Origin: an uncultured Eubacteriales bacterium
GTDB taxonomy: Bacteria; Bacillota; Clostridia; Peptostreptococcales; Anaerovoracaceae
Assembly: GCA_902798745.1 (NCBI GenBank)
Contig: CADBXM010000019.1
Location: 1-42,149, forward strand
Direction of reading: 5' to 3'
DNA: 42,149 bases
The translations under genes were made by a program, and so were the position numbers. The notes beneath the pieces are model-generated. The model was not told the DNA's origin, did no database searches, and saw only the letters and a list, made by a program, of their open reading frames with translations. Below, piece after piece: positions 15,366-23,742 of the stretch (within the stretch, counting starts at the first letter, position 1; each line of letters starts with the position of its first letter).

Positions 15366-16469
15366 ATGAAGAATTCATTTGGCACAAGTGTTGCGGTAAC
15401 TCTATTCGGAGAAAGCCACGGCCCCGCTGTGGGAGCTGTGATAGATGGATTGGCCCCGGGGATCGACATCGATATGGAATATATCAGAGCCAGGCTCGAA
15501 TCGAGAAAACCCTATGGCAGCATCTCGACGCCGCGCCGTGAAAAAGATGACTTTCAGATAGTAAGCGGAGTGTTCGAGGGAAAGACGACGGGCACGCCCC
15601 TTTGCGTGATCGTTCCGAATACCGCTCAGAAAAGCTCAGACTACGAAGCGGACAGGCCACTTGCAAGGCCCGGACACGCGGACTATACCGCTTATGTTAA
15701 GTATCACGGATATGAAGACTACCGAGGCGGCGGACACTTCTCGGGCAGGATCACCGTGGCTCTTGTTGCCGCGGGAGCGATTTGTCAGTCTGCTCTATCA
15801 AAAAAAGGCATAAGCATCGGTACTCACATATCCCGTCTTGCAGGTATTGATGATAGTAGATTCAGCCTGAATGAAGGAGATCTAAAAAAAGAGATCGACT
15901 GCCTTGGCAATAGACGCTTTGCGGTCATCGATGAACAGAAGGCCGAAGTCATGCAAGAGGCAATAAAAGAAGCGGCGTCAGATGGGGACAGCGTTGGAGG
16001 CATACTCGAGACTGCTGTGGCAGGCCTGCCGGCCGGTATAGGCGAGCCTTGGTTTGACTCACTTGAAGGCGTGCTATCACATGCCCTTTTCTCGATACCG
16101 GGGATAAAAGGCGTACAATTCGGAGGCGGTTTCGACCTCGTGGATGCCAGGGGAAGCGAATACAACGATGCCCTTCGCATGAAGGGAAGCAGAGTCGTAT
16201 CGCTTACCAACAATAACGGCGGTATCAACGGAGGCATATCCAACGGAATGCCGCTTATGTTCAGCTGTGCCGTAAAGCCGACTCCTTCGATACATATCGC
16301 TCAGGAGACTGTAGATTTTGTAAAAGGAGAAGACGTAGATATAGAAACAGGCGGGAGACATGATCCCGCAATCATACACAGAGCGAGAGTAGTCGTCGAT
16401 TCCGTTACGGCTCTCGTGCTCGCCGACCAGCTTGCACTGAGATACGGGACTGACTGGTTGATGCCATAG
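15366..16469 (+). CDS. aroC: Chorismate synthase
   Basis: 367 residues from the ATG at 15366 with GAGG upstream; a TTG at 15360 would add two residues. It converts EPSP to chorismate with reduced FMN. The start reads SFGTSVAVTLFGESHGPAVG, typical of the family. Other signatures are RPGHADYTAYVKY, DYRGGGHFSGRITV and NNNGGINGGISNGMPL, with a final GRHDPAIIHRA. No flavin reductase domain is fused. It lies 11 bases after aroB in the same transcript. Confidence 0.96.
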   Translation: MKNSFGTSVAVTLFGESHGPAVGAVIDGLAPGIDIDMEYIRARLESRKPYGSISTPRREKDDFQIVSGVFEGKTTGTPLCVIVPNTAQKSSDYEADRPLARPGHADYTAYVKYHGYEDYRGGGHFSGRITVALVAAGAICQSALSKKGISIGTHISRLAGIDDSRFSLNEGDLKKEIDCLGNRRFAVIDEQKAEVMQEAIKEAASDGDSVGGILETAVAGLPAGIGEPWFDSLEGVLSHALFSIPGIKGVQFGGGFDLVDARGSEYNDALRMKGSRVVSLTNNNGGINGGISNGMPLMFSCAVKPTPSIHIAQETVDFVKGEDVDIETGGRHDPAIIHRARVVVDSVTALVLADQLALRYGTDWLMP

Positions 16470-16488
16470 CAAAAGGGGAAGACCGGAT

Positions 16489-17724
16489 ATGAGATGCGGA
16501 CTGATAGGCGAAAGACTGGGACACAGTTTTTCAAAAGAGATCCATCAGCAGTTTGGAAAATATGGATACGATCTCATTGAACTGGCTCCTGAAGAGCTGG
16601 AGAGTTTTATCATGTCCGGTGATTTCGATGGGCTCAATGTGACGATCCCATACAAACAGACCGTGATGCAATATCTGGACGAGATCAGCGACCTTGCCAG
16701 TGAGGCAGGAGCGGTAAACACTGTTGTGAACAGAGATGGTAAGCTGACCGGATATAATACGGATTGCGGTGGGATGAAGATGCTGATCGAAAGGATGGGC
16801 ATCGATCTGAAAGGAAAAAAAGCATTCATAGCAGGTTCCGGCGGCACGAGCCGGACAGCCGCAGCTGTGTGCAAAAGCCTGGGCGCGAAAGAAACCGTAC
16901 GCGCCAGCCGAAGCGGAAGAAACGGCGCGGTGACATACGAAGAAGCCTACAGAATTTGCAGCGATGCTGCTATCCTGATCAATACGACTCCCGCGGGGAT
17001 GTATCCGGACACAGACAGCGTGCCATTCGATATCGACCGCTTTGATAATCCTGAGGGCGTGCTCGATGTCATATATAATCCTCTCAATACCCGGCTCATC
17101 CAGAAAGCGAGACAGAAAGGCATAAAAGCAGAGAACGGGCTTTATATGCTTGTGGGGCAGGCAGTACTATCATCCGAATTCTTCACCGGAACCAAGGCCG
17201 ATGAAGGTATCACGGAGAAGATCTACCAGAGCCTTCTTGAGGAGAAACAAAACATCGTGCTTACGGGAATGCCCGGATGCGGAAAATCAACTCTCGGCAA
17301 GATGCTCGCGGAGAGACTTGGCAGAGATATGATAGAAACAGACGAGGTGATAGCCCGTGAAGCCGGTATATCAATTAAAGAAATATTCGCAAAACACGGG
17401 GAACGGTATTTCCGTGATCTGGAGAGTGAAGTCATAAAACGCTATGCTGTGAGAAACGGACTTGTCATTTCGACAGGCGGGGGAGCTGTTCTCAGGAAGG
17501 AGAACGTCGACGCTCTCCGCATGAACGGGGTAGTTGTGTTTATAGACAGGGCTCTCGACAAAATGAAGCCTTCGAGCGACAGACCCCTTTCCGATGATCG
17601 CAGCAAACTTGAGAGATTGTATGAGGAACGCTACGCGATTTATAAGGAAGCTGCGGATATCATTGTGAAAACTGACGGCACAAAAGAAGATTCAGCTGAA
17701 AGGCTGTGGGAGGCGCTGCAATGA
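16489..17724 (+). CDS. Shikimate dehydrogenase-shikimate kinase fusion
   Basis: 411 residues, two enzymes in one chain. Residues 1-~250 are AroE: GHSFSKEIH binds shikimate, VTIPYK56 holds the catalytic lysine, NTD (90-92) is kept, and AGSGGTSRT (115-123) is the NADP loop. A GLYMLVGQAVLSSEFF end closes the domain. Residues ~253-411 are AroK: the Walker A loop is GMPGCGKST (260-268), DEVI and RYFRDLESEV follow, STGGGAVLR is the shikimate-binding glycine loop, and DRPL contains the lid arginine. The fusion carries 3-dehydroshikimate through shikimate to shikimate-3-phosphate. It overlaps aroA by ATGA. A sequencing error is not needed to explain it, since the linker is clean. Confidence 0.94.
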   Translation: MRCGLIGERLGHSFSKEIHQQFGKYGYDLIELAPEELESFIMSGDFDGLNVTIPYKQTVMQYLDEISDLASEAGAVNTVVNRDGKLTGYNTDCGGMKMLIERMGIDLKGKKAFIAGSGGTSRTAAAVCKSLGAKETVRASRSGRNGAVTYEEAYRICSDAAILINTTPAGMYPDTDSVPFDIDRFDNPEGVLDVIYNPLNTRLIQKARQKGIKAENGLYMLVGQAVLSSEFFTGTKADEGITEKIYQSLLEEKQNIVLTGMPGCGKSTLGKMLAERLGRDMIETDEVIAREAGISIKEIFAKHGERYFRDLESEVIKRYAVRNGLVISTGGGAVLRKENVDALRMNGVVVFIDRALDKMKPSSDRPLSDDRSKLERLYEERYAIYKEAADIIVKTDGTKEDSAERLWEALQ

Positions 17725-18920
17725 AGGTAACGATCACTCCCAATGACAAAAGAACAGGTACGTTGAAAGCACCGCCTTCGAAGAGCATGGCACACAGATA
17801 TCTGATCTGTGCCGGACTTGCGGAAGGTACAAGCGTGATAAGCAACATCGCCGCTTCTGAGGACATACTCGCCACTATGGACTGCCTCAGGGCACTCGGT
17901 GCTGAGATTAGCTACTCGCCCGAGGATATGACCGCGGAGGTGAAAGGGACAGACCCTTCAACTAGGGGAGAGACTCTGATGCAATGCAGAGAAAGCGGGA
18001 GTACTCTCAGATTTATGATACCGATCTGCGCTCTCTCGGATCAGACAGCGGTGCTGAGTGGAAAGGGAAGGCTGATGCAGAGGCCTTTGACTGTATATGA
18101 AGATCTATTCGAAGCTCAAGGCATATCCTTTGACAGATCCGATTCATCGATCACGATCAAGGGAAGCCTGAAGGGCGGGGAATACAAAGTGCCGGGTGAT
18201 ATAAGCAGCCAGTTCGTGAGTGGTCTTTTGTTTGCCCTGCCGATTTGCGGAGAGGAAAGTCTCATAAGGCTCGAAGGAAACATCGAAAGCAGACCTTATA
18301 TAGACATGACGATAAAGGCTCTCAAGGAGCATGGTATCGATGTAGGTTGGAAGAATGAAACAGATCTTGCCGTGAGCGGAGCTCATCGTTACGTAGCTGC
18401 CGATACAATGGTCGAGGGGGATTGGTCAAATGCGGCCAACCTTATGGCTCTCGGAGCCAGAGTGACAGGAGTAGATCCTGAAAGCCTTCAGGGAGACAGA
18501 GTGTGCGATCGATACTTCGGCTTGCTGGAGAAAGACCGAGCCGAGCTTGATATTTCCGATTGCCCCGACCTCGGGCCTGTGCTGATGGCCTACGCCGCGC
18601 TAAACCACGGAGCAGTCCTCCGCGGGACAAGAAGGCTCAAGTTCAAGGAATCGGACAGGGGCAACGTCATGAAGGAAGAACTCGCGAAGTTTGATGTCGA
18701 TGTCGATGTATGCGATGATTCGATAACAGTAGGATGCGGAGTGAAGGCTCCGACCGAGACCCTGTCCGGACACAATGATCACAGGATCGTTATGGCGCTC
18801 GCGGCGATTTGTACCCGTACAGGCGGAACCATCGACGGCGCGGAAGCAGTAAGCAAAAGCTTCCCGGACTATTTTGAAAGAATGCGCGATCTGGGCATAG
18901 AGATCAGAAAGGAGATCTGA
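17721..18920 (+). CDS. aroA: 3-phosphoshikimate 1-carboxyvinyltransferase (EPSP synthase)
   Basis: 399 residues from the ATG overlapping the stop of the previous gene; GGGAGG lies upstream. It adds PEP to shikimate-3-phosphate. Motifs are LKAPPSKSMAHR (substrate lysine), RESGSTLRFMIPI, a QRPL loop, GDISSQFVSGLLFALP, FKESDRG (catalytic region) and GHNDHRIVMALA. Length is a little below the usual ~425 but all the signature blocks are there. Confidence 0.96.
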   Translation: MKVTITPNDKRTGTLKAPPSKSMAHRYLICAGLAEGTSVISNIAASEDILATMDCLRALGAEISYSPEDMTAEVKGTDPSTRGETLMQCRESGSTLRFMIPICALSDQTAVLSGKGRLMQRPLTVYEDLFEAQGISFDRSDSSITIKGSLKGGEYKVPGDISSQFVSGLLFALPICGEESLIRLEGNIESRPYIDMTIKALKEHGIDVGWKNETDLAVSGAHRYVAADTMVEGDWSNAANLMALGARVTGVDPESLQGDRVCDRYFGLLEKDRAELDISDCPDLGPVLMAYAALNHGAVLRGTRRLKFKESDRGNVMKEELAKFDVDVDVCDDSITVGCGVKAPTETLSGHNDHRIVMALAAICTRTGGTIDGAEAVSKSFPDYFERMRDLGIEIRKEI

Positions 18921-18925
18921 ACCGG

Positions 18926-19954
18926 ATGAATATGGAATTCAAACGCAAACTCCCACAGCCATCAGAGGTAAAGGAAATGTTCCCTCTGACAGAAGGCATG
19001 AAGGAGACTGTGAAGCAAAAGACTGAAGAGCTTCAGGATATATTCTCGAATCGCAGCGACAAACTGGTCCTTATAATAGGGCCATGTTCCGCTGACAATG
19101 AGAAAAGCGTGCTGGATTATATTTCCAGGCTTGCGGCTGTACAGGAAAAAGTCAAAGACAGGGTCATGATAGTCCCACGCGTTTATACGAATAAACCTCG
19201 CACAACAGGCGAGGGATATAAGGGCTTTGTTCATCAGCCCGATCCCGATGAGAGCCCGGACCTTTTCAAGGGGATAATCTTTACGCGTGAGATGCACATG
19301 AGCGCGATCAAGGAAGCAGGTTCTGTATGCGCAGACGAACTTCTCTATCCTGAAAATTACAAATACATAGACGATCTTCTGGGCTATGTTGCAATAGGGG
19401 CAAGAAGCGTGGAGGATCAGCAGCACAGGATGACAGCGAGCGCGGCAGACTGCCCGGTAGGTATGAAGAATCCAACCAGTGGAGACCTTTCCGTTATGAT
19501 GAACGCGATCACAGCCGCTCAGCACGAGCACGACTTTATATACAGAGGCTGGGAGGGCCATTCGAACGGCAATCCTTACGCTCACGCTATCCTGAGAGGA
19601 TATGTCAACAGACAGGGAGTCTCTCATCCGAATTATCACTATGAGACGCTCCTTTATCTGTCTGAGCTTTACAAGAATAGCGACCTGGTGAATCCGGGCG
19701 TGATAATCGACTGCAACCATGCCAACAGCGGCAAGGATCCGATGCAGCAACCGCGAATAATGAAAGATGTCCTGCTTTCCTGCAGATATAACGAAGATAT
19801 CAAGAAGCTGGTAAGAGGCTTTATGGTGGAAAGCTATATCGAAGACGGCAAACAGCCTGTGGGCGGCGGCGTGTACGGCAAGAGCATCACAGACGCGTGT
19901 CTTGGCTGGGACAAGACCGAGAAGATGATTTACGAAATAGCGGAGATGATATGA
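18926..19954 (+). CDS. aroG: DAHP synthase, AroG/AroF/AroH type
   Basis: 342 residues. It joins PEP and erythrose-4-phosphate, the first step of the pathway. All four metal ligands of the family can be seen: Cys54 in IIGPCSADN, His in IDCNHANS, Glu in GFMVESYIEDG and Asp in SITDACLGW. The PEP motif is NKPRTTGEGYKG. It belongs to the class of the E. coli isoenzymes, unlike the degenerate Thermotoga-type homologue that starts the cluster. AAGGAG lies 11 bases before the ATG; a second ATG two codons in is possible. It overlaps pheA by ATGA. Confidence 0.95.
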   Translation: MNMEFKRKLPQPSEVKEMFPLTEGMKETVKQKTEELQDIFSNRSDKLVLIIGPCSADNEKSVLDYISRLAAVQEKVKDRVMIVPRVYTNKPRTTGEGYKGFVHQPDPDESPDLFKGIIFTREMHMSAIKEAGSVCADELLYPENYKYIDDLLGYVAIGARSVEDQQHRMTASAADCPVGMKNPTSGDLSVMMNAITAAQHEHDFIYRGWEGHSNGNPYAHAILRGYVNRQGVSHPNYHYETLLYLSELYKNSDLVNPGVIIDCNHANSGKDPMQQPRIMKDVLLSCRYNEDIKKLVRGFMVESYIEDGKQPVGGGVYGKSITDACLGWDKTEKMIYEIAEMI

Positions 19955-20778
19955 TAATTGGATACCAGGGCGTAAGCGGAGCCTTCAGCGAAACGGCGGT
20001 CAAAATGCTCTTCGAAGGAAGAGAATATGAGGACAGGGGATACAGCGATTTCATTTCGTTGCTCGCAGATACCGAGAGCGGAGCTGTCGACTACGCGGTG
20101 ATACCTGTAGAAAATACTACGACCGGTATAATAGCCAGGACGTACGACCATCTGCAGAATTACGATATACATATAGTAGGAGAGGCGGTCGTGCCGATCA
20201 GAGAATGCCTGATCGCGAATCCGGGTTCGAAGATCGAAGATATCAAGGAAGTTTACAGCCATCCTGAAGCGCTGTCACAGTGCCAGGAATTGTTTACCAG
20301 ATATCCCAACATGACTCCTCACGCGCATGAAGATACGGCGCTCAGTGTCAGCTATATACGCGACACAGGCGATCCGACCAAAGCAGCGCTCGCTAGTGAG
20401 CTTGCTGCCGAGACATACGGGATGGAGATCCTTCTGCCCGATGTACAGGACAATAACGTGAACATGACAAGGTTTCTGTGCGTGACAGCCAGAGATGAAA
20501 AACCCGAAGACGCAGATAAAGTCAGCCTCAGGATGGTGACGTCTCACACCCCGGGGTCGCTTTTCAATGCTCTCGGGATATTCGCGTCTTTTGGAATAAA
20601 CGTACTCAAGCTTGAGAGCAGACCTATCTTCGGAAGAGTATTTGAATATTGCTTCTATCTGGATTTTGCCGGCAGTCTCGACGACCCGGATGTCAGAGAA
20701 GCTTTGAGAAGGCTTGAATATGATTGCACCGAAGTGAACGTTTTCGGTAATTACAAGGCAGCAATGGAGTACATGTGA
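19951..20778 (+). CDS. pheA: Prephenate dehydratase with ACT domain
   Basis: 275 residues from the ATG overlapping the aroG stop. Both lobes of the dehydratase are present: GYQGVSGAFSETA at the start, DYAVIPVENTTTGII in the middle and the catalytic NMTRFLCV (171-178, T173). Residues ~190-275 form the ACT domain with HTPGSLFNALGIFASFGIN and the ESRP phenylalanine-site motif intact. It makes phenylpyruvate from prephenate and is probably inhibited by phenylalanine. This complete enzyme contrasts with the half-lobe in the chorismate mutase fusion at 13495. Confidence 0.95.
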   Translation: MIIGYQGVSGAFSETAVKMLFEGREYEDRGYSDFISLLADTESGAVDYAVIPVENTTTGIIARTYDHLQNYDIHIVGEAVVPIRECLIANPGSKIEDIKEVYSHPEALSQCQELFTRYPNMTPHAHEDTALSVSYIRDTGDPTKAALASELAAETYGMEILLPDVQDNNVNMTRFLCVTARDEKPEDADKVSLRMVTSHTPGSLFNALGIFASFGINVLKLESRPIFGRVFEYCFYLDFAGSLDDPDVREALRRLEYDCTEVNVFGNYKAAMEYM

Positions 20779-20801
20779 TCAAAGAGCAAGAGGCATATCG
20801 A

Positions 20802-21593
20802 ATGAAGACCGTCAAAGTGAGGAATACAGTTATAGGCGAAGGGATCCCGAAGATCTGTGTGCCTGTATTCGAAAAGACAAAAGAAGAGATATTGAGCGAG
20901 GCGGGACAAATAGCCGGGCTTAAGCCGGATATAGTAGAGTTTCGCGCGGACCGTTTTGAGCGCTGCCATGATTTCGATAGCCTCGAGGATGTACTGACTG
21001 AACTGAGGACTGTTCTGGGGGAGATACCGCTGCTTTTCACTCTAAGGACTTTGGCTGAAGGCGGAGACGCGGACATAGGAGACGATGATTACACTGATAT
21101 CAACATAAAAGCCTGCAAAAGCGGAACTATCGATATGGTTGACGCAGAGGCACTAAGGGGAGCTGATATAGCACCGATCATCGAAGCCGCGCACTCACTG
21201 GGCGTTAAGATAGTTGCGTCGCATCATGATTTCGAGAAGACCCCTGAAAAAGATGTGATAATTGAGCAATTCCGGAAGATGCAGGAAACAGGTGCCGATA
21301 TCCTCAAGATAGCGGTGATGCCTCAAAGCAACAAGGACGTTTCAAGCTTGCTTGCTGCTGCAGAGGAAATGGTGACTGAGTATGCCGAGTGCCCTGTGGT
21401 GGCGATATCCATGGGTGAACTCGGAACAGTCAGCAGACTTGCCGGGGAAGCAGTAGGCTCGGCGATAACATTCGGTGCAGCATCCAATAAGTCTGCTCCG
21501 GGTCAGATAGGTATAGAGGAACTCAGAGAAGGGCTAAAAGATTTTCATGAAGAGCTCGTGGCAGAGACATCGGGCAGCAGAAAGGAACAGTAG
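20802..21593 (+). CDS. aroD: Type I 3-dehydroquinate dehydratase
   Basis: 263 residues from the ATG at 20802 with AGAGG upstream; a GTG at 20775 overlapping the pheA stop would add nine residues. It dehydrates 3-dehydroquinate through a Schiff base. The catalytic residues are E46 and R48 in VEFRAD, H142 in ASHHDF and the Schiff-base K169 in DILKIAVMP. The late ISMGELGTVSR segment and SAITFGAAS end are typical. It completes the shikimate pathway set in this cluster. Confidence 0.95.
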   Translation: MKTVKVRNTVIGEGIPKICVPVFEKTKEEILSEAGQIAGLKPDIVEFRADRFERCHDFDSLEDVLTELRTVLGEIPLLFTLRTLAEGGDADIGDDDYTDINIKACKSGTIDMVDAEALRGADIAPIIEAAHSLGVKIVASHHDFEKTPEKDVIIEQFRKMQETGADILKIAVMPQSNKDVSSLLAAAEEMVTEYAECPVVAISMGELGTVSRLAGEAVGSAITFGAASNKSAPGQIGIEELREGLKDFHEELVAETSGSRKEQ

Positions 21594-21594
21594 A

Positions 21595-22806
21595 ATGAAT
21601 TTTGTATTTATATCACCGAATTTTCCCGAGTCATACAAGCTTTTCGCTGACAGACTGAAGAGCAATGGGCTCAATGTGCTGGGCATTGGAGACAGCCCTT
21701 ACGAGGCTCTTAGCGAAGAACTCAAAAACGCTCTCACGGAATACTACAAAGTGGACAATATGGAAGACTATGACAGCATGTACCGCGCTGTAGCCTACTT
21801 TGCTTTCAGATACGGAAAGATCGACTGGATCGAGTCCAATAATGAGTACTGGCTCGATCAGGACGCAAGGCTTAGGGAAGACTTCAATGTCACCACCGGG
21901 GTGCTGCCGGCAGAACTCGCTCTTTGGAAGAGCAAATCTGCTATGAAGCCTGTATATAAAGAGGCAGGAATACCGACCGCAAGAAACCACAAAGTGATAG
22001 ACATTTCTGCTGCGGAAGCATTTATCGATGAGATCGGCGGCTACCCTGTATTCTGTAAACCGGATACAGGAGTCGGAGCGGCAGATACATATAAAATAGA
22101 CGATCATGAGGGGCTCGAAGCTTTCTTCAGAGATAAGCCTGATGAACCATATGTTATGGAAGAATTCATCGTAGGCGATGTCTACACTTATGACGCGATC
22201 TGCGATTCCAATGGTGATCCTCTGTTTGAGTCATCTCTCAAATGCCCTAATGTAGCGGATACTGTAAACAGCGATCAGGAGACTCTGGTCATGATACTCC
22301 CTGACGTCCATCCGCAAATAAGAGAGTACGGGCGCAAGGCCCTGAAGGCTTTCAAGGTGAAGAGCAGATTTGTGCACTTTGAGTTCTTCAGACTCAAGGA
22401 GCCGAGAAAAGGCCTTGGTGATGTAGGAGACCACCTGGGGCTCGAAGTCAATATGAGGCCTGCAGGCGGCATGCTCCCGGATATGATGAACTACGCTCAC
22501 TCATGCGATGTCTTTAAGATCTACGCGGATATGGTGGCGTTTGACGAAAGACGCGATCAGGCAGATGGAATCGACCGCTGCTGCATCTTCGCAGGCAGAA
22601 AAGACAGATTTGAACATGAACACTCACACGAAGATATACTCGACAGATATGGAGAGAACATAATCTCGGCGTTCAGGATGCCGGATGTTTTCTCAGAGGC
22701 AATGGGCAATCAGATTTACATGGCGCTTTTCGATGACGCGGAAAGTGCTCTCGAATACGGCGAATATATTCTGGAATATAATTTCGAATACGTGATGACA
22801 CACTGA
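21595..22806 (+). CDS. ATP-grasp enzyme, substrate unknown
   Basis: 403 residues. It starts at the ATG two bases after the aroD stop, with AAGGAA upstream; a longer frame from 21547 overlaps aroD. It has an N-terminal pre-ATP-grasp domain (MNFVFISPNFPESYKLFADRL, an ISPNFP start seen in biotin-carboxylase-like ligases). The ATP-grasp core has KSAMKPVYKEAGIPTARN, YPVFCKPDTGVGAAD, VMEEFIVGDVYTYDA and the metal-binding EVNMRPAGGMLPDMMNY. It should join a carboxylate to an amine or similar group with ATP. The tight spacing suggests cotranscription with the aromatic genes, but no known step of that pathway needs such an enzyme. The product is not assigned. Confidence 0.85.
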   Translation: MNFVFISPNFPESYKLFADRLKSNGLNVLGIGDSPYEALSEELKNALTEYYKVDNMEDYDSMYRAVAYFAFRYGKIDWIESNNEYWLDQDARLREDFNVTTGVLPAELALWKSKSAMKPVYKEAGIPTARNHKVIDISAAEAFIDEIGGYPVFCKPDTGVGAADTYKIDDHEGLEAFFRDKPDEPYVMEEFIVGDVYTYDAICDSNGDPLFESSLKCPNVADTVNSDQETLVMILPDVHPQIREYGRKALKAFKVKSRFVHFEFFRLKEPRKGLGDVGDHLGLEVNMRPAGGMLPDMMNYAHSCDVFKIYADMVAFDERRDQADGIDRCCIFAGRKDRFEHEHSHEDILDRYGENIISAFRMPDVFSEAMGNQIYMALFDDAESALEYGEYILEYNFEYVMTH

Positions 22807-22813
22807 AGAAAGG

Positions 22814-22822
22814 TGATATAAT
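22814..22822 (+). promoter_or_regulatory. Extended -10 promoter before the E2-like gene
   Basis: TGATATAAT, identical to the element at 241-249, lies 34 bases before the ATG at 22857. ATGACA (22795-22800), at a 16-base spacing from the hexamer TATAAT, is a possible -35. Initiation near 22829. Confidence 0.5.
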
Positions 22823-22856
22823 ACGTAGGATAAATTCAGCAAGGGGGACTACTGTA

Positions 22857-23723
22857 ATGAGAAGACCGGGGGATAGAAAAGACGCTAAGCTGCTAAGAGA
22901 TATCGATTCGATGCACTTTATCATGCCGCTTATGTATCCTAACCGCTGCGACAACGAAGCTTTCATTTCGGAGACCGTAGATCTTACAAACGTGATGAAG
23001 TATCTCGAAAAGAAGAACGCAGACGGCCCTGAATATAAATACAACTTTTTCCAGGTAATGGTAACGGCAGTGCTTAAAACAATAACTCTGAGACCTCAGC
23101 TCAACAGGTTTATCGCAAATTACAATCTGTACGAGAGAAACGAAGTCTCGGCGGCTTTTACTATCAAAAAGATATTCAAGGACGATGGAGAAGAGGGTCT
23201 GGCATTCATACATTCTAAGCCGACGGATACCATCGAGACTATCCATAACGAGATATACAGACAGGTCTCATATGTACGTCACGAGGGCAAAGATCAGTCG
23301 ACACAGAGTATGGACGCGCTTCAGAAGATATTCGGATTCCCGCCTCTCAAGAAAGCACTTGGAGCAGGAGCGAGATTCCTCGACAAACGCGGGCTGATGC
23401 CGGCTTCCGTCATTGCGACAGATCCGTTCCAGTCATCAGTCGTTCTTGCCAATCTCGGCTCGATAAAGCTGCGCGCGGGATACCACCATCTGACTAACTG
23501 GGGCACTACGTCGATGTTCGTTGTGATCGGCGAGATGAAGAAGCGTCCATTCTACAACGAGGATGGCAGCGAGGAGATGCGCATGAGCGTTGATCTCGGG
23601 CTTACGGTAGACGAGAGGATATCCGATGGGTATTACTGCTCTCGCGCTGTCAGACTTCTGAAGCATCTGCTTGACGAGCCTGAACTTCTCGAGCTTCCGC
23701 TTGGAGAAAAAGTAGAATATTAG
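22857..23723 (+). CDS. Stand-alone E2/CAT-fold acyltransferase-like protein
   Basis: 288 residues matching only the catalytic domain of 2-oxoacid dehydrogenase E2 or chloramphenicol acetyltransferase. There is no lipoyl or subunit-binding domain. It has YNFFQVMVTAVLKTITLRPQ, an FAIANYN-like LNRFIANYN segment, ATDPFQSSVVLANLGSIKL, and TTSMFVVIGEMKKRP. The active-site motif H-x-x-x-D-G reads ERISDG (253-258), so the catalytic histidine is glutamate while Asp257-Gly258 remain. No E1 gene is nearby; the lpdA at 33122 belongs with glycine cleavage. It may be a non-catalytic relative or use a different chemistry. AAGGGGG precedes the ATG. Confidence 0.8.
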   Translation: MRRPGDRKDAKLLRDIDSMHFIMPLMYPNRCDNEAFISETVDLTNVMKYLEKKNADGPEYKYNFFQVMVTAVLKTITLRPQLNRFIANYNLYERNEVSAAFTIKKIFKDDGEEGLAFIHSKPTDTIETIHNEIYRQVSYVRHEGKDQSTQSMDALQKIFGFPPLKKALGAGARFLDKRGLMPASVIATDPFQSSVVLANLGSIKLRAGYHHLTNWGTTSMFVVIGEMKKRPFYNEDGSEEMRMSVDLGLTVDERISDGYYCSRAVRLLKHLLDEPELLELPLGEKVEY

Positions 23724-23742
23724 GAGACCTAATCAGAACATA

